DNA of 64,000 nucleotides from Marinoscillum sp. 108. Lineage in GTDB: Bacteria; Bacteroidota; Bacteroidia; Cytophagales; Cyclobacteriaceae. The DNA lies in NCBI RefSeq assembly GCF_902506655.1, contig NZ_LR734808.1, forward strand, positions 1,178,001 to 1,242,000. Direction: 5' to 3'. The first letter of the stretch is position 1. Each line of letters starts with the position of its first letter. A program made the position numbers and the translations under genes. This document shows, piece after piece, positions 35,268 through 45,781 of this stretch. Under the pieces are notes generated by a model that was not told the origin of the DNA, made no database searches, and saw nothing but the letters and a program-made list of their open reading frames with translations.

Positions 35268-36731
35268 ATGACTCAGTTGATAGAGGACCTGGAAATTTTG
35301 GACCAAAGCAATGATGTGCAGGAAGAGCACTGTGAGGTAAAAGTTTCGAAAGAAAGTAATAATCAAACAGCCAAAAAACTTTACATAGAAAGCTACGGCT
35401 GTCAGATGAATTTCTCTGATAGCGAGATCGTTACATCTATACTCCAAAAAGAGGGATTCGACACCACCGCTTCATTTGAAGCTGCAGATGTGATTCTCCT
35501 GAATACCTGCTCTATTCGTGAAAAAGCGGAGCAAACCATCAGAAAAAGGCTTACCCAGTTTAATAAAATCAAGCTTGAGCGGCCAGAAATCACCATAGGT
35601 GTACTGGGCTGTATGGCCGAGCGCCTCAAAAGCAATCTACTGGAAGAGGAGAAAATTGTTGACCTGGTGGTAGGCCCGGATGCCTATAGAGATTTGCCTA
35701 ACCTTGTAAGACAGGCCGAGGAAGGTCAAAAAGGCGTAAACACCTTCCTTTCTCGTGAAGAGACCTATGCAGATATCTCTCCGGTAAGGCTCAACTCCAA
35801 TGGAGTGACTGCTTTCATCTCCATTATGCGTGGCTGTGACAACATGTGCTCCTTTTGCGTGGTGCCCTTCACCAGGGGTCGGGAGCGCTCAAGAGACCCT
35901 CATTCCATCATCAGCGAAGCCCAGGATCTTTTTAGCAAAGGGTACCGCGAAGTGACCCTCCTGGGGCAAAATGTGGACTCTTATAAGTGGTCACCGGAAG
36001 AAAACAACAAAGCCCGACTGGAAAAGCAAGAGGTAAATCAAGTCGTCAATTTTGCTAATTTGCTGGAAATGGTGGCGCAGGTACACCCTGAGCTGAGGGT
36101 GAGATTCTCCACATCGCACCCCAAAGACATCACCGACGAGGTGCTTCATACAATGAAGCGCTATGAGAACATCTGCAAGTACATTCACCTACCGGCACAG
36201 AGCGGCAACTCACGGGTACTGGAACTTATGAACAGAACCTACGATCGGGAATGGTACATCAACCGAGTGGATGCGATTCGTGAGATCCTTGGAGATGATT
36301 GTGGCATCAGCTCTGACATGATCACCGGATTTTGTACCGAAACAGAGGCCGAGCACCAGGACTCACTTTCTCTCATGGAGTATGTGCAGTACGACTTCTC
36401 GTACATGTTTTTCTACTCTGAGCGACCAGGAACACTAGCGGCCAAAAAATACAAAGATGACATTCCATTGGAAGTCAAAAAAAGAAGGCTTCAGGAAGTC
36501 ATAGACACCCAGCGCGGGCTCTCGCTGGCCAGAAACCAGCGAGATATCGGGAAAACTTTCATGGTGTTGGTTGAAGGGTTTAGCAAGAGATCTAATGACG
36601 ATCTGCAAGGCAGAAACACTGCCAACAAGGTGGTCATTTTCAAAAACAATGGAGCTAAAAAAGGCGAATACGTTCAGGTGAAAGTGTATGACTGCACTGC
36701 AGCTACACTATTCGGGGAGGTGATAGCATAA
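35268..36731 (+). CDS. miaB: tRNA-2-methylthio-N6-dimethylallyladenosine synthase MiaB
   Basis: Radical SAM methylthiotransferase of 487 residues that adds the 2-methylthio group to i6A37 of tRNAs. The first cluster ligands are Cys45, Cys81 and Cys115. The radical SAM motif is Cys190-x3-Cys194-x2-Cys197 ([13 protein letters not shown]). A TRAM domain ends the protein ([21 protein letters not shown]). It has an N-terminal extension of about 37 residues before the UPF0004 domain, common in Bacteroidota. Its TAA shares a base with the ATG of the sigma-54 regulator gene (TAATG), so the two are coupled. Confidence 0.95.
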   Translation: MTQLIEDLEILDQSNDVQEEHCEVKVSKESNNQTAKKLYIESYGCQMNFSDSEIVTSILQKEGFDTTASFEAADVILLNTCSIREKAEQTIRKRLTQFNKIKLERPEITIGVLGCMAERLKSNLLEEEKIVDLVVGPDAYRDLPNLVRQAEEGQKGVNTFLSREETYADISPVRLNSNGVTAFISIMRGCDNMCSFCVVPFTRGRERSRDPHSIISEAQDLFSKGYREVTLLGQNVDSYKWSPEENNKARLEKQEVNQVVNFANLLEMVAQVHPELRVRFSTSHPKDITDEVLHTMKRYENICKYIHLPAQSGNSRVLELMNRTYDREWYINRVDAIREILGDDCGISSDMITGFCTETEAEHQDSLSLMEYVQYDFSYMFFYSERPGTLAAKKYKDDIPLEVKKRRLQEVIDTQRGLSLARNQRDIGKTFMVLVEGFSKRSNDDLQGRNTANKVVIFKNNGAKKGEYVQVKVYDCTAATLFGEVIA

Positions 36732-38029
36732 TGGATTACAAAACAAGTTCGGAAGTACAGGCTGTCAAGCAGCGTTTTGAGATCATTGGTAACTCGCCAA
36801 AACTCAACAATGCTATCAGAATAGCCATGCAGGTAGCGCCTACTGACATGAGTGTGCTGATCTCCGGAGAAAGTGGTGCGGGCAAAGAGTCCTTTTCCAA
36901 GATCATTCACAGTCTTTCTCATCGCAAGCATGGACAGTTTATTGCCATCAACTGCGGAGCCATTCCTGAAGGAACCATCGACTCGGAACTTTTCGGCCAT
37001 GAAAAAGGAGCTTTTACAGGGGCGCACGAATCCAGAAAAGGATATTTTGAAGTCACCAATGGGGGCACCATCTTCCTGGATGAAATCGGGGAACTGCCGG
37101 TAAGTACCCAAGCGAGGTTACTCAGGGTCCTGGAAAATGGTGAGTTTATCAAAGTAGGTTCATCCAAGGTTTTGAAGACAGACGTGCGGGTGATCGCCGC
37201 GACCAATGTGGACCTGAATGCCGCCATTGAGAAAAATAAGTTCAGAGAAGACCTCTACTACCGCCTCAATACGGTACCTATACAGGTACCAGCTCTCAGA
37301 GAACGTGGTGAGGATGTCCTTTTACTTTTCAGGAAGTTTGCCTCGGATTTTTCCGAGACCTACAGAACCAAACCTGCCTACCTCACTGAAGGTGCGCAGG
37401 AAATGCTCCTGAAGTTCAGATTTCCCGGCAATATACGTCAGCTTAAAAACCTGGTGGAACAAATGAGCGTGCTAGAGATGGAACGTGAAATTGATGCTGA
37501 CACACTTCTGAAATACCTTCCTAAAACCACCTCCTACCTCCCTGCCCTTATTGGGAAAACGGAGAATTCAGAGAACTTCTCAGAGCGTGATCTACTCTAC
37601 AAAGTTCTTTTCGATATGAAAAAAGACATGTCCGAGATGAAATCGCTGATCCATGAGATTTTGTCTGAGGACGGCTCCCGAAGTGAAATTTTGTCCCAAC
37701 ATGAGCGTTTGTTCAATGATGTGGAGGCCTATAACAGACCCGAACGCAATGAAGACTATGATCACCCACCTATCAAGCCGATCATGCTGGAGTCTACCAG
37801 GGAGCAAAACACCCGTGACCGGATTGTTGAGGACGAATATGACATAGAAGACATCACACATGAAACCGACGATGGTGATTCTCTTTCCCTTGAAAAGAAG
37901 GAGAAGGAAATGATCATTATGGCATTGAAAAAGAACAATAATAAAAGAAAGTATGCAGCCAAAGATCTGGGGATTTCTGAAAGAACGCTTTATAGAAAAA
38001 TCAAGCAATATGAGATTGATAGCATTTAG
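36731..38029 (+). CDS. Sigma-54-interacting transcriptional activator, no receiver domain
   Basis: Enhancer-binding protein of 432 residues: AAA+ domain from about residue 15 to 260, with Walker A GESGAGKE (46-53), the sigma-54 contact loop GAFTGA (93-98) and Walker B IFLDE (114-118). An acidic linker follows (about 280-385), then a Fis-type helix-turn-helix at the end (KYAAKDLGISERTLYRKIK). There is no N-terminal sensor domain, so control is through expression or partner proteins. It is coupled to miaB and overlaps lptE by 20 bp. Targets are unknown; in Bacteroidota this gene often sits in this neighbourhood, which suggests an envelope-related regulon. Confidence 0.92.
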   Translation: MDYKTSSEVQAVKQRFEIIGNSPKLNNAIRIAMQVAPTDMSVLISGESGAGKESFSKIIHSLSHRKHGQFIAINCGAIPEGTIDSELFGHEKGAFTGAHESRKGYFEVTNGGTIFLDEIGELPVSTQARLLRVLENGEFIKVGSSKVLKTDVRVIAATNVDLNAAIEKNKFREDLYYRLNTVPIQVPALRERGEDVLLLFRKFASDFSETYRTKPAYLTEGAQEMLLKFRFPGNIRQLKNLVEQMSVLEMEREIDADTLLKYLPKTTSYLPALIGKTENSENFSERDLLYKVLFDMKKDMSEMKSLIHEILSEDGSRSEILSQHERLFNDVEAYNRPERNEDYDHPPIKPIMLESTREQNTRDRIVEDEYDIEDITHETDDGDSLSLEKKEKEMIIMALKKNNNKRKYAAKDLGISERTLYRKIKQYEIDSI

Positions 38030-38531
38030 TGCCCTGCTTGGTTCACTTGTTATTCTCTCCGGTTGTGGGGTGTATAGTTTCACAGGAGCTTCTATCTCTC
38101 CTACTGTGAAAACCATCTCCATTCAAACCTTTTTCAATAACGCCACTCTTGGTCCTTCCAACATGAGTGTCCTTTTCACCGAAAGCATCAAGGATTACTA
38201 TCAGCAGAATACCAGCTTGTCTCTGGTGGATGACAATGGTGATCTGCAAATAGATGGTTATATCGCTGATTATACCATTACACCTGTATCGGCCACCGCT
38301 TCTGGAAACAACGATCAGGCTGACTTTGCCAGCATGTCAAGAATCACCATCACTGTCTTTGCCAGCTATATCAATACGCAGGATGACGAGTTTGATTTTG
38401 AGCGAAAATTCTCCTTTTTCAAAGATTTTGACAACTCTCAGGACATTTCATCCGAAGAGCAAATCCTTGTAGAGGAGATATTTGACCAAATAATCCTCGA
38501 TATATTCAATGCCTCTGTGGCAAATTGGTAA
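38010..38531 (+). CDS. lptE: LptE family LPS-assembly lipoprotein
   Basis: Outer-membrane lipoprotein of 173 residues. I choose the ATG at 38010, inside the 3' end of the regulator gene, because it places the signal and lipobox correctly (LVILSGC, Cys19). The mature start GVYSFTGASISPTVKTISI is the Bacteroidota LptE pattern. It plugs the LptD barrel to place LPS or lipooligosaccharide in the outer leaflet. The longer frame from 37953 adds 19 residues with no signal-like character. Confidence 0.88.
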   Translation: MRLIAFSALLGSLVILSGCGVYSFTGASISPTVKTISIQTFFNNATLGPSNMSVLFTESIKDYYQQNTSLSLVDDNGDLQIDGYIADYTITPVSATASGNNDQADFASMSRITITVFASYINTQDDEFDFERKFSFFKDFDNSQDISSEEQILVEEIFDQIILDIFNASVANW

Positions 38532-38570
38532 TTTTTCTTAATTTAGATTTTCACCGAAACATAAATTCCT

Positions 38571-39926
38571 GTGAACAAACAGAAATTCGTTGAGTATTTG
38601 AGGACGCCTTCCAATCTGGACACGGAATCTCTGGGACAGTTAGAAGCACTTGTAAATGATTATCCCTACTTCCAGGGTGCAAGGACTCTCTTAGCAAAAG
38701 GCAGTAAAATCCTGAAGTCTAAAAATGCCGGCGCGAACATCTCCTCGGCTGCCGTATATGCTACCGATCGTGCATTACTGAAGCGATATATCAATGATGA
38801 ATTAATTTTCCTGAGTCCACTGACGGTGCATGAGTCTCACGAAGCAGACAGAGAGCGTGACCTAACCGACACCATCAAAACCAACAGAATCACCACTGCC
38901 CAAAGTAAGCAGATCGCCAAAGAAGAACCTCCCAAACCAAAACCTCAACCGAAGCCCATTATCCAGGATGAGGCACCTGCTCCAGAGCCTTCAGTGCCAG
39001 AAACGAGCAAATCTTCTGATTTAGATCACATCATTGATGAGCTTTATCGTGATTTGGAGGAGTTAAAAATCAACAGGGCCAGGTTCAACAAAATAGAAAA
39101 TGAACTGGCCGAAGAAGAGGCTGTGGACAATGCGGTCAAAAAAGCTACGCAAAAGACCACTGCGGCCCCTGAACCTGAGGAAACAAAAGAGGTAACACCT
39201 GAACCTGCTCCTTCTTCCAAAGAAGAGTCCCTTGAAGCTGATACTCCTGAGGAACCAAAAGCAGAGGCAGAACCAGAAGTGGCAGAAGCGGTGGAGTCAC
39301 AACAGAAAGAAGAACCAATTGCCGAAAAAGCTGACGAACCCCAACCAGATACGGATCCGGAAGAAGAGAAGCCTCGCGATATCGTAAGGAAACCATCCGA
39401 ATCTCGTTCGGCCAGGGTATCAAGGATTACCGAAGAGAATGAACCTTTGGAACCTAAAAAGACTAAAGCTGAGTCCAAAAAAGTAGCCAAAAAACCAGCC
39501 AAAACGGCCAAAGCCGCTGGCAAAACCAAGCCAACAACCACTAAGCAAAAGCCCGAGAGTAAGAAGAAGTCTGCCGATACACCAAAAAAGAAAGCTCAGA
39601 AAAAGGACAAGAAGAAGTCAGAAGAGGGCAATAAAAAGGACGACAAGGGTGAGCCCAAAAGGGTAAATCAGGACGATATCATCACCAATTTCATTAAAAG
39701 CAACCCGTCCATTTCGCCGGCCAGCAAATCAGCTGCCAACGCTCAGGTAGACCTTTCTGGCGCCAGTACAGAATTGCATCCTGAGATTGCTTCGGAGTAT
39801 CTCGCCGAAATCTATTTGCAGCAAGGCAAAAAGGATCGTGCCGTTCAAATATATGAGGCCCTCATAGTGCGATTTCCTGAAAAAACAACTTACTTTGCGG
39901 ACATTATCAAGAAAATAAACCAATAG
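38571..39926 (+). CDS. Lys/Glu/Pro-rich protein with C-terminal TPR-like end
   Basis: Protein of 451 residues starting with GTG. The N-terminal 100 residues are helical (LRTPSNLDTESLGQLEALVNDYPYFQGA, ALLKRYINDEL). Residues about 105-390 are low complexity, first Pro/Glu-rich then Lys-rich, and surely disordered. The last 55 residues (SEYLAEIYLQQGKKDRAVQIYEALIVRFPEK) look like one tetratricopeptide unit. There is no signal peptide, so it is cytoplasmic. Genes of this kind are found between lptE and secG in relatives, pointing to a role at the membrane or in secretion; no function is known to me. Confidence 0.8.
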   Translation: MNKQKFVEYLRTPSNLDTESLGQLEALVNDYPYFQGARTLLAKGSKILKSKNAGANISSAAVYATDRALLKRYINDELIFLSPLTVHESHEADRERDLTDTIKTNRITTAQSKQIAKEEPPKPKPQPKPIIQDEAPAPEPSVPETSKSSDLDHIIDELYRDLEELKINRARFNKIENELAEEEAVDNAVKKATQKTTAAPEPEETKEVTPEPAPSSKEESLEADTPEEPKAEAEPEVAEAVESQQKEEPIAEKADEPQPDTDPEEEKPRDIVRKPSESRSARVSRITEENEPLEPKKTKAESKKVAKKPAKTAKAAGKTKPTTTKQKPESKKKSADTPKKKAQKKDKKKSEEGNKKDDKGEPKRVNQDDIITNFIKSNPSISPASKSAANAQVDLSGASTELHPEIASEYLAEIYLQQGKKDRAVQIYEALIVRFPEKTTYFADIIKKINQ

Positions 39927-39933
39927 ATTTAGA

Positions 39934-40287
39934 ATGTACGCCCTTATCATTAGCATTATCATCCTTGTAGCATTTTTGTTGATTCTTGTTGTTTTGGCCC
40001 AAAACCCTAAAGGGGGTGGACTTTCTAGCCAATTTGGCGGGGCTGGCACACAGCAGATCATGGGTGTGAAGAAAACGGGTGATATCCTGGAAAAACTTAC
40101 CTGGGGTTTGGCTATAGCCATGCTTGTGCTCACACTTTCCACCAATTTCTTTGTGGAAGATAACACCCAGACACTCACTTCTCCTAACATTGAAAGTGCC
40201 CAGGAGTCAGTGCTTCCTACTCAGAACATCCAGTCAATAGAGCAGCCTTCAGGAGACCTTGGTCTTGAAGAAGATTCTGTTAATTAA
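39934..40287 (+). CDS. secG: Preprotein translocase subunit SecG
   Basis: Inner-membrane protein of 117 residues with two transmembrane helices (about 1-22 and 50-68) around the conserved LAQNPKGGGLSSQFGGAGTQ loop. It supports SecYEG-SecA export. It has a longer acidic C-terminal tail than the proteobacterial form. Starts 7 bp after the TPR-like gene; its stop overlaps the convergent gene at 40280 by 8 bp. Confidence 0.93.
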   Translation: MYALIISIIILVAFLLILVVLAQNPKGGGLSSQFGGAGTQQIMGVKKTGDILEKLTWGLAIAMLVLTLSTNFFVEDNTQTLTSPNIESAQESVLPTQNIQSIEQPSGDLGLEEDSVN

Positions 40288-41032
40288 TCTCCTCTATCTT
40301 TCTTACGAGCATCCTCTTAGCCACAGGCAATATGGTCTGTGGCAATGGAAATTTTAATTTGCTCACCACCAAAAAAGTCGCCGGGTTAGGTAGCTCTCTA
40401 AACCTACGAACAAGATCCATCTTGATCTGCTCATAAGTCCTGGAAATATCCCTGAAATCATTGGTCAGAAAAGTAGTGCTAATGCCACGGTACTTTTCGT
40501 CAGCATTTTCGAAAACTGATACCTGGTATCGAAATACAGACACATCTCGTTTCGCATCCTGATTCACCAGTACATAGCCCTCTTTGGCATAAATCGGCGT
40601 AAGCCCCACTGCACTTACCTCCAGATTATCCTCTACCAGGTCATACAGCTCCTTCCCTTCATTGATACTCCCCTCCAGCTTGGGTAGTGCAAATCCAATG
40701 ATGTCCTCAATTTCCTGCATCATCTCATCATCTTGTATCATTCGGTGATAAGTAAACTTCAGCTTTTTGAAGTCGGCACGAGAGATGGACTTAGGAAAAT
40801 GCTCGTAGATAAGTTCCTTATTTGATTTTACATTCAACAGGTTCTTATAGTGCATAATAAGGTCCGATAAAAACGGAAACAATTCTGCAGAGTCAAAATG
40901 CTGCTTGATGTCCTTTAAATAAGCCAACAGAACATACTTTTTATACTCGTAATCGATCATACCTTCTGTCAGCCAATCATGATTCAAATTTCCCATATGT
41001 CTATCAATTTTTATCTCCAAGAATTTAAACAT
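40280..41032 (-). CDS. Conserved hypothetical cytoplasmic protein
   Basis: Protein of 250 residues from the ATG at 41032 (an ATG at 40996, MGNLNHDWLTEG, is also possible). There is no signal peptide or membrane segment. It opens with HDWLTEGMIDYEYKKYVLLAYLKDI and is helical in the first half, then beta-rich (AVGLTPIYAKEGYVLVNQD, VFRYQVSVFE). I do not recognise a domain. It stands between secG and groES, divergent from the chaperonin operon. Confidence 0.75.
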   Translation of the reverse strand: MFKFLEIKIDRHMGNLNHDWLTEGMIDYEYKKYVLLAYLKDIKQHFDSAELFPFLSDLIMHYKNLLNVKSNKELIYEHFPKSISRADFKKLKFTYHRMIQDDEMMQEIEDIIGFALPKLEGSINEGKELYDLVEDNLEVSAVGLTPIYAKEGYVLVNQDAKRDVSVFRYQVSVFENADEKYRGISTTFLTNDFRDISRTYEQIKMDLVRRFRELPNPATFLVVSKLKFPLPQTILPVAKRMLVRKIEEIN

Positions 41033-41215
41033 GAAAATTCTAAATGGCAAACTGACAGACAGCCTGACATTGAAAAAATTACTCTGATATTTTGTCAGTA
41101 TTTATCTGCCATTTACTGCCTTATCATACCTTTTTATACGATTGGCATGTAAAATGCTACTTGGCCTATCAGCAATATTTTTTCATTAATTGACTAAACC
41201 ATAAAATTCACACAC

Positions 41216-41494
41216 ATGTCAAAAGTTAATTTCAAACCACTAGCCGATAGGGTTCTTGTGGAGCCAGCGGCCGCAGAAGAAAAAACTGCATCAGGGATCA
41301 TCATTCCTGACACGGCAAAAGAGAAGCCTCAAAGAGGTGAAATCGTAGCGATTGGTACTGGTAAGAAAGACGAGCCTATCAATGTAAAAGTAGGTGACCA
41401 GGTTTTGTATGGTAAATACTCTGGTACGGAAATCTCCATTGACGGTAAAGAGTATTTGATCATGAAAGAAAGCGATATCTACGGTATCGTATAA
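41216..41494 (+). CDS. groES: Co-chaperonin GroES
   Basis: Protein of 92 residues, the normal 10-kDa size. The mobile loop is [19 protein letters not shown], and [10 protein letters not shown] opens the protein. It caps the GroEL chamber. It is followed 45 bp later by groEL. The 165-bp upstream spacer has no CIRCE repeat, so HrcA-type control is not evident. Confidence 0.97.
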   Translation: MSKVNFKPLADRVLVEPAAAEEKTASGIIIPDTAKEKPQRGEIVAIGTGKKDEPINVKVGDQVLYGKYSGTEISIDGKEYLIMKESDIYGIV

Positions 41495-41518
41495 TAAAAT
41501 TCATTTATCACAATCTAA

Positions 41519-43186
<1,668 letters not shown>

Positions 43187-43212
43187 TCCCATTTCCTCAT
43201 TAAGAACAAAAG

Positions 43213-43237
43213 AGCCCGAGCAATCGGGCTTTTTTTT
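43213..43237 (+). terminator. Rho-independent terminator after groEL
   Basis: Stem AGCCCGA / TCGGGCT (43213-43219 and 43224-43230), GCAA tetraloop, followed by seven further T. Confidence 0.92.
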
Positions 43238-43296
43238 GCTCCTCACTTTTTAGACCAGTCGCAATAAACATATCTTCACCAGATAACTCATCTCTT

Positions 43297-43965
43297 ATGA
43301 AGCGACTATTCATTCTGGCAATAATCATTTTTTTCGGCTACATGTCTTTTGGGCAAGGCGTCTCCTTCTCTTACCTCATACCCAAAAACGGCTATCTCTC
43401 AGCCCCGGTGAGCCCTTTTTCTGTACGAGGCATCGGCCTTGGCAACAAGATTGGGGTGGAGACCGGAGCCACCCTCTATAGCATCCCCGGCCTAGCCATG
43501 GAAAAACTCCCATTCGAATACGAAAAACCTCTCACAGGGCCGCATTATGCCCTGCTGGTCCCTATGGAACTCTTCTTTAAAATTCCATTGGGACCTATGC
43601 AAATCAAACTGCTCGGTGGTGGTTTTGGTTGGTGGAATATCAACACCCGAATCAATGAAGGAAATATGGATCGGGCATTTAGAGATTATGAAGGCTGGGA
43701 AGTGCTCAACTCAGATTTTAAACTCGAAGACCAGCTGGGACTTGGCTGGATGGCGGGTATTGAATTCGAATTCAAAGTGAATGACAACTTCTCCATCACT
43801 GCAGAATCTCAATACCTCAAAGGGGCAGCATCTTCTCACCTCTCGGGCTCTTACACGGGCGGCACCACTGCTTCAGGCATTCAAACCAAGGCTATCGATC
43901 TTGAAGACACGGCCATCCTCCTGGAGGGAATCGAGTTTTCAATTGGTGTCAAGTTTTCAAAATAA
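43297..43965 (+). CDS. Exported hypothetical protein, probable outer-membrane beta-barrel
   Basis: Protein of 222 residues with a signal peptide (MKRLFILAIIIFFGYMSFGQ). The mature part has alternating hydrophobic strands and glycine turns (IKLLGGGFGWWNI, LGLGWMAGIEFEFKVNDNFSITAESQYL) and ends in FSIGVKFSK, all fitting a small outer-membrane barrel. I do not recognise a specific family. Confidence 0.72.
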   Translation: MKRLFILAIIIFFGYMSFGQGVSFSYLIPKNGYLSAPVSPFSVRGIGLGNKIGVETGATLYSIPGLAMEKLPFEYEKPLTGPHYALLVPMELFFKIPLGPMQIKLLGGGFGWWNINTRINEGNMDRAFRDYEGWEVLNSDFKLEDQLGLGWMAGIEFEFKVNDNFSITAESQYLKGAASSHLSGSYTGGTTASGIQTKAIDLEDTAILLEGIEFSIGVKFSK

Positions 43966-44001
43966 AAAAGCCGCTCGTAGCTGTAGCTACGAGCGGCTTT
44001 T
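43966..44001. terminator. Bidirectional terminator
   Basis: Perfect 17-bp inverted repeat with arms 43966-43982 and 43985-44001 (AAAAGCCGCTCG... on the left), only 2 bp between the arms. It has T-rich tails on both strands and lies directly after the stop of the plus-strand gene and 23 bp from the stop of the convergent transporter gene. Confidence 0.9.
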
Positions 44002-44024
44002 CATGTGTATCGGACTATTGGCTA

Positions 44025-45509
44025 TTACCTCACATTGCCCATCCACCTTCTCATAAATCCGGAGAAGATCAGGAACATGATACCACTACCCACTCCCAGG
44101 AGGACTACTGACATGAACAGTCCCGGCACCTGAGAGGCGTCATTAGGGTCAAATCCACCGGCAAAAAGTCCCGCAATAAGGTTACCGAGGGCCGTGGCTA
44201 CAAACCATATACCCATCATCTGGCTATAATATTTTCGAGGAGCCAGCTTAGTGGTGGCACTCAAACCAACAGGACTCAAGGTCAACTCGCCTGTAGTATG
44301 AAAAAGGTAAGTCACGATCAACCAGCCCATGCCTGCTTTGGTACCTTGCACCACGATTACAGCGGCGAAATACATAACCAAGAAGCCCACTGCCATCATG
44401 ATCAGTCCAAAACCAAACTTGATCGGGGTACTTGGATTCATTTGCTTGGCTGCCAGCCGAATCCAGATCGCTCCAAACACAGGAGAAAGTATAATAATGA
44501 AAAAAGGATTAAAATTCTGAAGAATACCTGCGGGTAGTTCATACCCAAAAATCATCCGGTCAGTGTAATCTCTGGCAAACAGATTGAGGGTGGATCCAGC
44601 CTGCTCAAAGCCCGCCCAAAATACCGAAGCACCAATAAACAAGAGAAAGATCACAAAAACCTGCTTGCGCTCTGCCATATCCAGCCCTCCTGAGATAAAT
44701 ATATTGGCAAAATAAGCCAGGGTCACGACCACTATGAGGACTCCCACACTCTCTGCTATCCCACGCGCGGTGGTCACGTCCACAATACCCAAATATTGCA
44801 TTACGAATATTAACAATATAGCACCTGCTGTCAGCGCATAGGTGAACGTGGCTCCACTTTTCTCTCCCGGTAGCTTCACTTTCTTCTCGGGCTTCATGCC
44901 TATGCCCTTGAGGGTACCCAGGGTGAGTTTATACTGGATCAGTCCGAGAAACATCCCAACCGCTGCAGCTCCAAAACCCATATGCCAGTCTACCTTCTCT
45001 CCTAAAAAGCTCACGACCGTTTGCCCCAAAAGAGACCCCAGATTGATGCCCATATAGAAAATTGAAAATCCAGCATCACGCTTCGCTCCTTTGTCATCGC
45101 CATAGAGATCCCCCACAATGGAGCTTATGTTTGGCTTGAGGAAACCCGTACCCATCGCCACAAAGCCCAGGCCGATAAAGAAAATCTCCTGCGAACCGGG
45201 TATGGCCAGAATCAAGTGACCAACCATGATTAGAATACCACCGTACCAAATAGATTTTTGTTGGCCGAAAACATTATCAGCCAGCCATCCACCGGGTAGA
45301 GAGAGGAGGTAAACTGCCGCAGTATACAAACCATAAACTGCCGCAGAAGTCTCCACATCCAAACCCAGCCCCTGCTGGGCCGTTTCTGTGGTCATAAAAA
45401 GGATAAGAATGGCCCGCATACCATAATAGCTAAACCTTTCCCACATTTCCGTAAAAAACAGGGTGGCTAGTCCCCTGGGGTGGCCAAAAAACGTGCTTTC
45501 AGAACTCAT
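44025..45509 (-). CDS. POT/PTR family proton-dependent peptide transporter
   Basis: Inner-membrane transporter of 494 residues. The POT motif ExxERFxYY is present as EMWERFSYYG (21-30), and the second family signature is at GFLKPNISSIVGDLYG. It takes up di- and tripeptides with protons. About 13-14 membrane segments are visible. Peptide uptake suits a bacterium that secretes hydrolases. It appears monocistronic, divergent from pckA. Confidence 0.93.
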   Translation of the reverse strand: MSSESTFFGHPRGLATLFFTEMWERFSYYGMRAILILFMTTETAQQGLGLDVETSAAVYGLYTAAVYLLSLPGGWLADNVFGQQKSIWYGGILIMVGHLILAIPGSQEIFFIGLGFVAMGTGFLKPNISSIVGDLYGDDKGAKRDAGFSIFYMGINLGSLLGQTVVSFLGEKVDWHMGFGAAAVGMFLGLIQYKLTLGTLKGIGMKPEKKVKLPGEKSGATFTYALTAGAILLIFVMQYLGIVDVTTARGIAESVGVLIVVVTLAYFANIFISGGLDMAERKQVFVIFLLFIGASVFWAGFEQAGSTLNLFARDYTDRMIFGYELPAGILQNFNPFFIIILSPVFGAIWIRLAAKQMNPSTPIKFGFGLIMMAVGFLVMYFAAVIVVQGTKAGMGWLIVTYLFHTTGELTLSPVGLSATTKLAPRKYYSQMMGIWFVATALGNLIAGLFAGGFDPNDASQVPGLFMSVVLLGVGSGIMFLIFSGFMRRWMGNVR

Positions 45510-45656
45510 TGATCAAAAAAATAAAGTAGGTTAATGTTTATTTAAATACGCACTTTACGCAACCAACAATAATAATGAAATATATCTAGACCAAGGCATT
45601 TCAAAACTTCCTAAACCATATCACCCCTAAAGTTTCTCTTTTTGACGCATCCGGCT

Positions 45657-45681
45657 TAAATTTGTATTGCAAACGATTGCA
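45657..45681 (+). promoter_or_regulatory. pckA promoter element with overlapping LacI-family operator
   Basis: TAAATTTG (45657-45664) fits the Bacteroidota -7 element TAnnTTTG. Directly after it TGCAAACGATTGCA (45668-45681) matches the LacI/CcpA-family consensus TGNAANCGNTTNCA, inside a longer inverted repeat TTGCAA-N4-TTGCAA (45667-45682). The operator would cover the transcription start, suiting repression. It lies 101 bp before the pckA ATG. I see no good -33 box. Confidence 0.55.
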
Positions 45682-45781
45682 AACAACAAAAAACACCTCA
45701 CATACTGACCAATATCAGACTTATAAACAACCTATATATTGACCTTTGATTTGTTATTCAAAGGCTAAACCCCCGAAAACA

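Noticed and set aside
41051-41215. CIRCE-type HrcA operator before groES
   Set aside because: I searched the spacer by eye for TTAGCACTC-N9-GAGTGCTAA and found nothing close.
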